A DNA stretch of 8,041 nt from Chlorobiota bacterium (GTDB lineage Bacteria; Bacteroidota; Ignavibacteria; Kapaibacteriales; NICIL-2). Location: assembly GCA_003695605.1 (NCBI GenBank), contig RFIK01000077.1, positions 1-8,041 of the forward strand. The letters are read 5' to 3'. How positions within the stretch are numbered: the stretch's first letter is position 1; every line of letters starts with the position of its first letter. A model generated the notes under the pieces. It did no database searches. It had not been told where the DNA came from and worked only from the letters and a program-made list of their open reading frames with translations. This document shows positions 1-6,528 of the stretch, piece after piece. The position numbers were made by a program, and so were the translations under genes.

Positions 1-1385
1 GAGCAGTTGTGGAGCGCTTCAAGCACGAACTCCATCGCCACCGCGCAGACGGCACGATCATCGGTGTCAGGTGCGATATACGTTCGTGCAATCGCTTCAA
101 GCTCCGGTACAGCGGCTAACCGCGCATAGTACTCGTCGAGAGGTAGTTCATCGTCGAGTTCGAGAGTATTGCCCTTCTCGAAGTGCGCTACGATCGGCGC
201 GTAGAGGTCGTTCTCACCTGAGCGGAGCTTTGCGAGCGGATCGGGTGCATAGCGGAGGAACAGCTCCCGCGTTGCTTTGCCGATGAGCGCTTTGGCAACT
301 TTGACCACGCCCTCTTGCTCGCCTTCGAACACAAGTTCGAGCTTTCCCGTCATCGCTGGTAGTGCGCGTTGGAAGTCGACAATCCGCACCGCCGCAACTT
401 TTTCTCCCGTAACGATCGCACGCCGTTCAGCGTTGGAGACGAGCAGCTCCATGAGTGCAATCGTCATTCGCGCCGATACACCCGACGATTGATCCACGTA
501 CTCGCTCTGCCGTGCGACAAAGCCGACCATCTCGACGAGCTCTTGCACAAAGCGTGGCACTATGACGTTACGGTCGCGTTCGATCCATGCATTCTCGCGC
601 GTGATTGCGACCGCATCCTCGATCGTTCGCGGGTAGTGTGTTAGGATTTGCGACTCGATGCGATCCTTGAGCGGAGTGACGATGCGGCCGCGGCTGGTGT
701 AATCTTCTGGGTTTGCGGTAAAGACCATGAGCACATCGAGCGGTAACCGCACCGAGAAGCCACGAATTTGAACATCACGTTCCTGCAAAATGTTGAACAA
801 CGCCACCTGAATACGTGGTTGGAGATCGGGTAGCTCGTTGATGACAAAGATTCCCCGGTTGGTGCGCGGAATAATGCCGAAGTGCATTGCGCCTTCGTCC
901 GAGTATGAAAGACGACGCACCGCAGCCTTGATCGGATCAATGTCGCCAATCAAATCTGCAACGGTTACATCTGGTGTTGCGAGCTTTTCTCCGTAACGTT
1001 CGGTGCGGTGGATCCATTCGATCGGTGTCGCATCGCCTTCGGCTGCGACTCGGTCGCGAGCGCACCGTGAAATCGGTTGGAGCGGATCGTCGTTGATCTC
1101 CGAACCAGCAACGATTGGTACGTATTCATCGAGCAGCTCTACAAGCGCGCGCGCAAGACGCGTTTTCGCTTGGCCCCGCAGGCCGAGGAACAGTATATCG
1201 TGGCGCGCCAGGAGTGCGTTGACAAGTTCCGGAACTACCGTATCGTCGAAGCCGATGATGCCAGGAAAGAGGCGCTCCCGCTTGCGAATCTTCGCGATGA
1301 GATTGGAACGAATTTCCTCCTTGACTGGCCGTGGGTAATAGCCATAAGCCTTGAGTTCGCCCACCGTCGCAATACTCGGTTTCAT
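1..1385 (-). CDS. ChlI/MoxR-like AAA+ ATPase (magnesium chelatase subunit I family), 3' end cut by window
   Basis: This is a AAA+ ATPase of the magnesium-chelatase-I/MoxR type that Bacteroidota genomes often label 'magnesium chelatase' or 'sigma-54 interacting regulator'. The 461 codons seen start at ATG 1385 and have no stop before the left edge. Visible motifs are Walker A GLRGQAKT (residues 68-75), Walker B GIFVINE (178-184), sensor 1 FTANPEDY (222-229), a likely arginine finger in DRIESQI (R242) and a sensor-2-like GVSARMT (302-308). The family usually runs to roughly 500 residues, so probably only the C-terminal end is missing. There is no signal peptide or membrane segment, so it should be cytosolic. 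It starts 8 bases after murB stops, with no clear Shine-Dalgarno, suggesting coupling. Family members commonly remodel targets together with a von Willebrand factor A protein; whether one follows cannot be seen here. Real magnesium chelation for chlorophyll is unlikely, since no other chelatase or pigment gene is present. Confidence 0.9.
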   Translation of the reverse strand, partial: MKPSIATVGELKAYGYYPRPVKEEIRSNLIAKIRKRERLFPGIIGFDDTVVPELVNALLARHDILFLGLRGQAKTRLARALVELLDEYVPIVAGSEINDDPLQPISRCARDRVAAEGDATPIEWIHRTERYGEKLATPDVTVADLIGDIDPIKAAVRRLSYSDEGAMHFGIIPRTNRGIFVINELPDLQPRIQVALFNILQERDVQIRGFSVRLPLDVLMVFTANPEDYTSRGRIVTPLKDRIESQILTHYPRTIEDAVAITRENAWIERDRNVIVPRFVQELVEMVGFVARQSEYVDQSSGVSARMTIALMELLVSNAERRAIVTGEKVAAVRIVDFQRALPAMTGKLELVFEGEQEGVVKVAKALIGKATRELFLRYAPDPLAKLRSGENDLYAPIVAHFEKGNTLELDDELPLDEYYARLAAVPELEAIARTYIAPDTDDRAVCAVAMEFVLEALHNC

Positions 1386-1393
1386 TGCCACGC

Positions 1394-2398
1394 TTAGACG
1401 ATGATGACTTCTTCTTCGAGTTCGATGCCAAACCGCGCTCGGACGGCATCTTTGATTTCCGCAGCAAGACGAACGACCTCGGTTCCTTGTGCAGTCCCCC
1501 AGTTGACAAGCACCAGTGCATGGCGGTCATAGACACCGACATCGCCGCGTCGCACGCCTTTGAATCCACACTGCTCGATGAGCCATCCCGCGGAGAGCTT
1601 GACAGCACCGTTGAACGGAAACTGTGGCATCGTTGGATAACGTTCGGCAAGCGAGGCTGCCACCGGTAGTGGAACAATGGGGTTTTTGAAAAAGCTCCCC
1701 GCACTGCCGACCTCCGGTGGAGGCAACTTACGTTGGCGCAAGCGAACGACACATTCAAACACATCACTGATTGTCGGTGTCGCTACACCATCGAGCGCGC
1801 GTGCGAGCTCTGGATACGCAACCGCTGCTTCCCGACGCTTCTCCAAACGAATGGTAACGGCGGTGATGATGAATGTGCCTGCCAAATCGTGCTTGAAGAT
1901 CGAATCACGGTAGCCGAAGCGGCATTCGTCAGCAGTGAGAGTGCGCAGCTGTCCGCTTGGTATTTCGATGCCTTCGACCCACAGGCAGACGTCCGAGAGC
2001 TGCTGCCCGTAGGCACCGATGTTTTGGATCGGTGCAGCGCCGACAGTGCCGGGAATCAGTGCCAACGCTTCGATCCCAGCCCAGCCCTCCGATACCGCCC
2101 ACTCGACACACTCGTGCCACCGCTCCCCCGCCCCAAGACGCACAGTGACGATGTTTGCTCCTTCTTCAACCACGCTACGATCGTGCAGTCGCATAAGGGC
2201 TGCCACTTCGATTGTCCGTGTCGGCAACACATTGCTACCTCCCCCAAGCAAGAGCCAGTCGCTGGCTACTGGTACCACAGCAGTAGCAAACTCCAGGGCA
2301 TCGCGCTCGCTCTCGATCCAGTAGAATCGCCGAGCAACTGCGCCACGTGTACGGAATGTCGTGAGCGGCCCGAGATCAACGTTCTGCTGGAACCTCAT
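1394..2398 (-). CDS. murB: UDP-N-acetylenolpyruvoylglucosamine reductase
   Basis: MurB is the cytosolic FAD enzyme that uses NADPH to reduce UDP-GlcNAc-enolpyruvate to UDP-MurNAc, the second committed step of peptidoglycan synthesis. The 334 residues fit the longer type I (E. coli-like) form. FAD-binding signatures are GGGSN (52-56) and IPGTVGAAPIQNIGAYG (115-131). The type I substrate loop is present as FGYRDSIFK (161-169). The three catalytic residues align with E. coli R159, S229 and E325 as R164, S235 (in GSAGSFFKNP) and E330 (in LEEEV). The protein ends only four residues after that glutamate, which is near normal. Its ATG overlaps the stop of the upstream protease gene by four bases (ATGA) and no Shine-Dalgarno is visible, so translation is probably coupled. 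The ATPase gene follows after 8 bases. Confidence 0.97.
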   Translation of the reverse strand: MRFQQNVDLGPLTTFRTRGAVARRFYWIESERDALEFATAVVPVASDWLLLGGGSNVLPTRTIEVAALMRLHDRSVVEEGANIVTVRLGAGERWHECVEWAVSEGWAGIEALALIPGTVGAAPIQNIGAYGQQLSDVCLWVEGIEIPSGQLRTLTADECRFGYRDSIFKHDLAGTFIITAVTIRLEKRREAAVAYPELARALDGVATPTISDVFECVVRLRQRKLPPPEVGSAGSFFKNPIVPLPVAASLAERYPTMPQFPFNGAVKLSAGWLIEQCGFKGVRRGDVGVYDRHALVLVNWGTAQGTEVVRLAAEIKDAVRARFGIELEEEVIIV

Positions 2399-3504
2399 GG
2401 AATCAGGCTGGTGAGACGACCGATGATGCTGCCCGTATCAACGTGCGGGACATCGTAAATTCCTGCTGGAGCAATCGAGAGTAAAAAGACGATCATCGCG
2501 GTGAGACCAACCGCCATTCGGGTTCGATCCAGTGGTCGAGGATCATCGAGTGGCGGATGAGCGATGCCGAAGAGGAAGCGTGCCAGCACTGCCCAGAAGA
2601 GCCAGCCCGACCACCCCGCAAATGCCCATGGAGCGTTCGTTGCAATCCAATCGAGTGGCGGCAGTAGAAGCTCTTGCAGCACGATCATGAAGCGATCGGG
2701 GTGGTCGCTGTGGAGCAGGAGCCGCAGCCCATCGAGCAATGGCCCAATCCCAACAAGTGCCATCGCTACGACAACCCAGCGACCGATGCGATGCTGCCGT
2801 CGCCCTACCATTGCGTAGAGGACATGACCACCATCGAGCTGGCCAATCGGGAGCAAGTTGAGCGCTGTGACAAAGAGCCCAAACCACCCGACGCAGAGAA
2901 ACGGGTAATGATAGACTTCGTTCATCGGCGGTATAAATGCATCAGGCCGCGATAGCAGCGACCGCATCATCGCAAAAAGGAGCGTATCTCCAAAGGTCAA
3001 TCCGTACCGCGGAATCTCGGGAAGCGCTCGGTATTCGGGATGGATAGCATAGAGGTACTCTTTGCCTGGGAGCGTCGCAAAGCCGACGGCAAGAATTGCA
3101 AGGCAGACCACAAACCCAGCCAGAGGGCCAGCAACGCCAATATCGAAGAGTGCACGGCGCGACCGTATCGGCGTGCGTGTTCGGATCACTGCACCGAGCG
3201 TTCCGAAGGGCATCAGCCATGGCAGTGGCATCGGGATGTAGTATGGCAGCGTGGTTGCAACCCCGTGGTAGCGAGCAGCAAAGTAGTGGCCGAACTCATG
3301 CGCTGAAATGAACAGCATTACGAGGATGGCATAGGTGAGGCCCGCACCCCAGTTTTCGACAGCGGTAAAATCACGCCCTGCCCAGGCCGAACCAGCCATG
3401 AGCGTCGAAAGAAACGTCAGCAAAAAGAGAACCGCGTGGAGCAGGTACCGCTGACGCAGCTGAACTGGCGCAGCTGGTTCGATTGTAATACGTGTGTAGC
3501 CCAT
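2395..3504 (-). CDS. Site-2 protease family (M50) membrane zinc metalloprotease
   Basis: This is an intramembrane metalloprotease of family M50. The zinc motif HEFGH lies at residues 69-73 within a hydrophobic segment, and the second metal-binding motif LDGGH at 223-227 follows NLLPIGQ. That pair is diagnostic for site-2 proteases. Hydrophobic, probably membrane-spanning stretches lie at about 22-42, 54-75, 119-145, 200-220, 243-262, 295-313 and 330-350. I see no PDZ domain between the two motifs, unlike RseP; the layout is closer to the EGY-like branch. I chose ATG 3504 (369 residues), whose A is also the last base of the lysS stop; GGAGG lies four bases upstream. A GTG at 3507 would add one residue but abuts the ribosome site. 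The gene is second in the lysS-murB operon and overlaps murB by four bases. Its substrate cannot be told from sequence. Confidence 0.93.
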   Translation of the reverse strand: MGYTRITIEPAAPVQLRQRYLLHAVLFLLTFLSTLMAGSAWAGRDFTAVENWGAGLTYAILVMLFISAHEFGHYFAARYHGVATTLPYYIPMPLPWLMPFGTLGAVIRTRTPIRSRRALFDIGVAGPLAGFVVCLAILAVGFATLPGKEYLYAIHPEYRALPEIPRYGLTFGDTLLFAMMRSLLSRPDAFIPPMNEVYHYPFLCVGWFGLFVTALNLLPIGQLDGGHVLYAMVGRRQHRIGRWVVVAMALVGIGPLLDGLRLLLHSDHPDRFMIVLQELLLPPLDWIATNAPWAFAGWSGWLFWAVLARFLFGIAHPPLDDPRPLDRTRMAVGLTAMIVFLLSIAPAGIYDVPHVDTGSIIGRLTSLIP

Positions 3505-5033
3505 CACTCCTCCGTCGGACGGTGAGGTGCCTCGGGCCGCATGAGCGGAAAGAGGATGACATCGCGGATCGAAGCAGCGCCAGTCATGAGCATTGCCAGT
3601 CGGTCAATTCCAATGCCCACACCAGCAGTCGGTGGCATACCAATCTCGAGAGCCATCAGGAAGTCTTCGTCGAGCATCATTGCCTCATCATCGCCACCAG
3701 CTCGAAGGCGTGCTTGCTCTTCGAAGCGTCGCCGCTGATCGCGTGGGTCGTTGAGCTCACTGAATGCGTTGGCTATTTCCATCCCACCGATGAAAAGCTC
3801 AAATCGCTCAACAAGCGATGGCTCGCTCCGATGGCGCTTGGCAAGCGGGGACATTTCGACGGGGTAATCGGTGACAAACGTTGGCTCTACCAGCTGCGGC
3901 TGCACAAGGTTGCTAAACAGCTCATCAATCATCTTCGCGCGCGACGGTGAAGGCGGTAGCTCGACACCAAACCGGGCACAAAGCGTTGCCAACTCCTTCT
4001 CCGAGCGTTCAGCGATCGGCTCCCCAACAGCTTTAGCGATTGCATCGAGAAGACGCACTCGTCGAAACGGACGCTGCAACGGAATTTCTGTGCCATCGGC
4101 TCTCAGGAGTGAAGAGTAGCCGCGCACTTCAGCTGTGACCGTGGCCAGCAAATCCTCAGTCATCTCCATCATCCAGTGATAGTCTCGGTAGGCAACGTAA
4201 ATTTCCAGCGCGGTGAACTCTGGATTGTGCATGCGGTCGATCCCCTCGTTTCGGAAATTTTTCGAGATCTCATAAACACCCTCGAAGCCCCCGACGATGA
4301 GGCGCTTCAGGTACAGTTCATCCGCGATGCGGAGGTACAGTGGCATATTGAGCGCGTTCAGGAACGTCGTAAACGGGCGTGCGCTGGCACCGCCGTAGAG
4401 CGGCTGGAGGATCGGGGTTTCAACCTCGAGCCAGCCGCGACTATCGAAGTAGCGCCGAATTGCGGTAATCATGCGGCTGCGCACGATGAACGTCTGCCGA
4501 ACGTGAGGGTTGACGATGAGGTCAATGTACCGCCTGCGGTAGCGTTGTTCTTTGTCACTGAATGCATCGTGGACGATGACGTTGCCGTGCTCATCGCGCT
4601 CTTCCTTGACAACCGGCAGCGGCCGGAGTGATTTGCAGAGCAGGTGCAACTGCCGGCAGTGTACCGTTACCTCGCCAGTCCGAGTGCGGAATACAAAGCC
4701 GCGCACGCCGACAATATCCCCAATGTCGAGGAATCGGAGGATCTCGTACTGCTCGGGCAATTCATCGGCTTTGATGTAGCACTGAATTTTGCCCTCGGCA
4801 TCTTGGATGTGGAAGAATGTAGCCTTCCCCATTCGACGCAATGCCATTATTCGCCCTGCGACGGAGACATCCCCAAGCAGTGATGGATCATCATCCCGAA
4901 ATGTCGCAAGGATCTGTTGTGAGCTGTGCGTTCGGTCGTATGTGTAGGGGAATGGCTCGATACCGCGCGATTCTAAGGTCTGGAGTTCTTCGTAGCGGCG
5001 GCGGATTTGATCGTTGGCAAACTCCGTAAGCAT
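3504..5033 (-). CDS. lysS: Lysyl-tRNA synthetase, class II
   Basis: This class II synthetase charges tRNA-Lys with lysine at the expense of ATP in the cytosol. An N-terminal OB-fold anticodon-binding domain spans about residues 55-140 (VAGRIMALRRMGKATFFHI). The catalytic domain follows from about 163, with RYRRRYIDL and motif 1 around 185-210, motif 2 FRNEGIDRMHNPEFT (260-274) and motif 3 GIGIDRLAML (473-482). The length of 509 residues from ATG 5033 is normal for bacterial LysS. An in-frame TTG at 5066 would add 11 residues, but it lies inside the candidate promoter element, so I prefer the ATG. No Shine-Dalgarno precedes that ATG. The gene heads a leftward operon with the M50 protease, murB and an AAA+ ATPase, and is divergent from trmD across 119 bases. 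It is complete, with no anomalous residues noticed. Confidence 0.98.
   Translation of the reverse strand: MLTEFANDQIRRRYEELQTLESRGIEPFPYTYDRTHSSQQILATFRDDDPSLLGDVSVAGRIMALRRMGKATFFHIQDAEGKIQCYIKADELPEQYEILRFLDIGDIVGVRGFVFRTRTGEVTVHCRQLHLLCKSLRPLPVVKEERDEHGNVIVHDAFSDKEQRYRRRYIDLIVNPHVRQTFIVRSRMITAIRRYFDSRGWLEVETPILQPLYGGASARPFTTFLNALNMPLYLRIADELYLKRLIVGGFEGVYEISKNFRNEGIDRMHNPEFTALEIYVAYRDYHWMMEMTEDLLATVTAEVRGYSSLLRADGTEIPLQRPFRRVRLLDAIAKAVGEPIAERSEKELATLCARFGVELPPSPSRAKMIDELFSNLVQPQLVEPTFVTDYPVEMSPLAKRHRSEPSLVERFELFIGGMEIANAFSELNDPRDQRRRFEEQARLRAGGDDEAMMLDEDFLMALEIGMPPTAGVGIGIDRLAMLMTGAASIRDVILFPLMRPEAPHRPTEE
3507..3513 (-). promoter_or_regulatory. Shine-Dalgarno GGAGGAG that decides the M50 protease start
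   Basis: On the minus strand GGAGGAG sits inside the last codons of lysS. GGAGG ends four bases before ATG 3504, but no usable spacing remains before the GTG at 3507. This favours the ATG, giving a TGATG junction with lysS. It is the strongest ribosome binding site in the left operon; murB and the ATPase gene have none that I can see. Confidence 0.65.
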
Positions 5034-5063
5034 CCAGGAGTGCGATGGTGAAACCACGGGCTG

Positions 5064-5092
5064 CAAATATACCAGTCGTTTCCGAGGGTCAA
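5064..5092 (-). promoter_or_regulatory. Candidate Bacteroidota-type promoter for the lysS operon
   Basis: Reading leftward, TATATTTG (5071 to 5064) matches the Bacteroidota -7 consensus TAnnTTTG exactly. TTG at 5092-5090 lies 18 bases upstream, close to the usual 19-21 spacing of the -33 element. The same bases could be read as sigma-70-like TTGACC and TATATT, but with a short 15-base spacer. A start of transcription near 5057 would give a leader of about 24 bases before ATG 5033. This rests on motif matching only. Confidence 0.5.
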
Positions 5093-5140
5093 TGCACGTT
5101 TGTGTTGTTCGTCATTGGCAGCGGTTTTCCTCCGTTGTGC

Positions 5141-5146
5141 GAGGAT
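5141..5146 (+). promoter_or_regulatory. Shine-Dalgarno GAGGAT that decides the trmD start
   Basis: GAGG at 5141-5144 is followed by eight bases and then ATG 5153. The spacing is right for this ATG and for no other in-frame start. It supports rejecting the upstream in-frame GTG/ATG codons around 5045, which would add 36 residues unlike any TrmD N-terminus. Confidence 0.6.
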
Positions 5147-5152
5147 CGTGCG

Positions 5153-5845
5153 ATGCGTATTGATATCGTCTGCCCACTGCCTGCTACTATTGAATCGTGC
5201 ATTTCCACCGGCATTGTCGGCCGCGCACGTGAGCGCGGCTTGGTCGAGATCGTCCTGCACAACCTCCACGACTACGCCGACAATCGCTACGGCCATATTG
5301 ACGACGAGCCATACGGTGGCGGCGCTGGTATGGTTATCCGGTGTGAACCTGTCTTTGCGTGCATCGAATCGCTCCAACGCGAACGCAGCTATGACGAGGT
5401 CATCTACCTTACACCCGATGGCGAGCGATTTACACAGGCAGTCGCCAATGAGCTTTCGCTGGCAGCGAACTTGATTCTGCTTGCCGGGCGCTACAAAGGC
5501 GTTGACCAACGGGTACGCGACCTCCTTGTCACTCGTGAGATCTCCATTGGCGACTACGTTCTCAGTGGCGGAGAACTCGCCGCTGCTGTCATTGTGGATG
5601 CAGTCGTTCGCCTGCTGCCTGGCGCAATGAGTGATGCAGAGAGCGCACTCGACGACTCGTTTCAGGATGGCTTGCTTTCAGCGCCTGTCTATACGCGGCC
5701 GGCGGTCTTCCGCGGTATGGAAGTGCCCCCGATTCTCCGCAGTGGCGATCATGCAGCAATTCGCCGGTGGCGCTACGAGCAAGCACTCGCACGTACGAAG
5801 GAACGCCGGCCTGATCTGTTGAACATGCTCCCCACCGAGCAGTGA
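5153..5845 (+). CDS. trmD: tRNA (guanine-37-N1)-methyltransferase
   Basis: TrmD uses S-adenosylmethionine to methylate N1 of G37, next to the anticodon, which prevents +1 frameshifting. It is a homodimer with a trefoil-knot (SPOUT) fold. The 230 residues match the family length. Signatures are MRIDI at the start, DEPYGGGAGMV (51-61), YLTPDGERF (85-93), the loop LAGRYKGVDQRV (110-121), the knot motif SIGDYVLSGGEL (131-142) and DDSF (167-170), where D168 corresponds to the general base Asp169 of the H. influenzae enzyme. K115 stands where that enzyme has Glu116; Lys is usual here in Bacteroidota-type TrmD, so it points to lineage rather than loss of function. The start is supported by GAGG eight bases upstream and by the usual N-terminus. 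queC follows two bases after the stop. I see no clear promoter in the 119-base gap before the gene. Confidence 0.97.
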   Translation: MRIDIVCPLPATIESCISTGIVGRARERGLVEIVLHNLHDYADNRYGHIDDEPYGGGAGMVIRCEPVFACIESLQRERSYDEVIYLTPDGERFTQAVANELSLAANLILLAGRYKGVDQRVRDLLVTREISIGDYVLSGGELAAAVIVDAVVRLLPGAMSDAESALDDSFQDGLLSAPVYTRPAVFRGMEVPPILRSGDHAAIRRWRYEQALARTKERRPDLLNMLPTEQ

Positions 5846-5847
5846 AC

Positions 5848-6528
5848 ATGATTGCAGTCGTTGCACTCTCCGGCGGAATGGACTCGCTCGTCACGCTGGC
5901 GGAAATCCGCGCGGATGGATACGACATTGCTGCGTTGCATTTCAACTATGGCCAGCGCACCGAACAGCGCGAACTCGAAGCATTCCATGCAATCTGCGAC
6001 TACTACACGATTGAAAAGCGGCTTGTCGTTGATGTCGCATACCTTGCTGCGATTGGTGCCAGCAGCTTGACCGATCCTACCATCGAAGTCGAGCGTGCCA
6101 ATCTCGAGCGGAAGGGAATTCCATCGAGCTACGTTCCCTTCCGAAATGCGAACATTCTTGCCATCGCGACAAGCTGGGCAGAAGCACTCGGAGCACGCGC
6201 CATCGGTATCGGAGCAGTCGAGGAGGATTCGAGCGGATACCCCGATTGCCGTCGGGAATTCTTCCGTGCATTTGAACGCGTCATCGAACTCGGCACAAAG
6301 CCGGATACACAGATATCCATCCTCACGCCAGTCATTGGCTACCGAAAGGCGGACATCGTCCGCCGTGGCGTCGAGCTTGGCGTTCCTTTCGAGCTCAGTT
6401 GGAGTTGCTACATCCGAAGCGACGTTGCGTGCGGCGAATGCGACTCCTGTGCACTGCGGCTCCGGGGTTTCCAGCAGGCTGGCATCGAAGACCCTCTCCC
6501 GTATGTTGTTAGACCTCACTATGTGTAG
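5848..6528 (+). CDS. queC: 7-cyano-7-deazaguanine (preQ0) synthase
   Basis: QueC converts 7-carboxy-7-deazaguanine to preQ0 using ATP and ammonia, in the route to queuosine at tRNA wobble position 34. The 226 residues match the usual length. The PP-loop ATP pyrophosphatase motif SGGMDS is at 8-13. HFNYGQR (31-37), VPFRN (96-100) and GYPDCR (130-135) are family signatures. The structural zinc is bound by C187, C195, C198 and C201 (SWSC, then CGECDSC). I start it at ATG 5848, giving MIAVVALSGGMDS, which is where the family normally begins. A GTG at 5842 would overlap the trmD stop (GTGA) and add only two residues. The gene directly follows trmD, so the two are probably co-transcribed. Its last 20 bases overlap the end of the convergent sulfurtransferase gene. 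Other queuosine genes (queD, queE, queF) are not in the window. Confidence 0.97.
   Translation: MIAVVALSGGMDSLVTLAEIRADGYDIAALHFNYGQRTEQRELEAFHAICDYYTIEKRLVVDVAYLAAIGASSLTDPTIEVERANLERKGIPSSYVPFRNANILAIATSWAEALGARAIGIGAVEEDSSGYPDCRREFFRAFERVIELGTKPDTQISILTPVIGYRKADIVRRGVELGVPFELSWSCYIRSDVACGECDSCALRLRGFQQAGIEDPLPYVVRPHYV

Noticed and set aside
1077..1397. A 106-codon plus-strand open frame opposite the start of the ATPase gene.
   Set aside because: It is antisense to the Walker A region of a conserved AAA+ protein and resembles nothing known.
1733..2458. A 241-codon open frame on the plus strand opposite murB.
   Set aside because: It lies antisense to a fully conserved murB with all catalytic residues. 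Its product looks like no protein family I know and is rich in Cys, Arg and Pro, as expected of an opposite-strand shadow.
4176..4631. A 151-codon open frame on the plus strand inside lysS.
   Set aside because: It overlaps the catalytic domain of lysS, has no promoter or ribosome site, and no family resemblance.
5045..5152. A 36-residue N-terminal extension of TrmD.
   Set aside because: The frame is open, but TrmD proteins begin at the MRIDI segment, a good ribosome site precedes ATG 5153, and the extension overlaps the lysS promoter region.
5773..6519. A 248-codon open frame on the minus strand opposite the trmD end and queC.
   Set aside because: Both plus-strand genes are complete and conserved here. 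The frame has no recognisable motif and comes from codon bias on the other strand.
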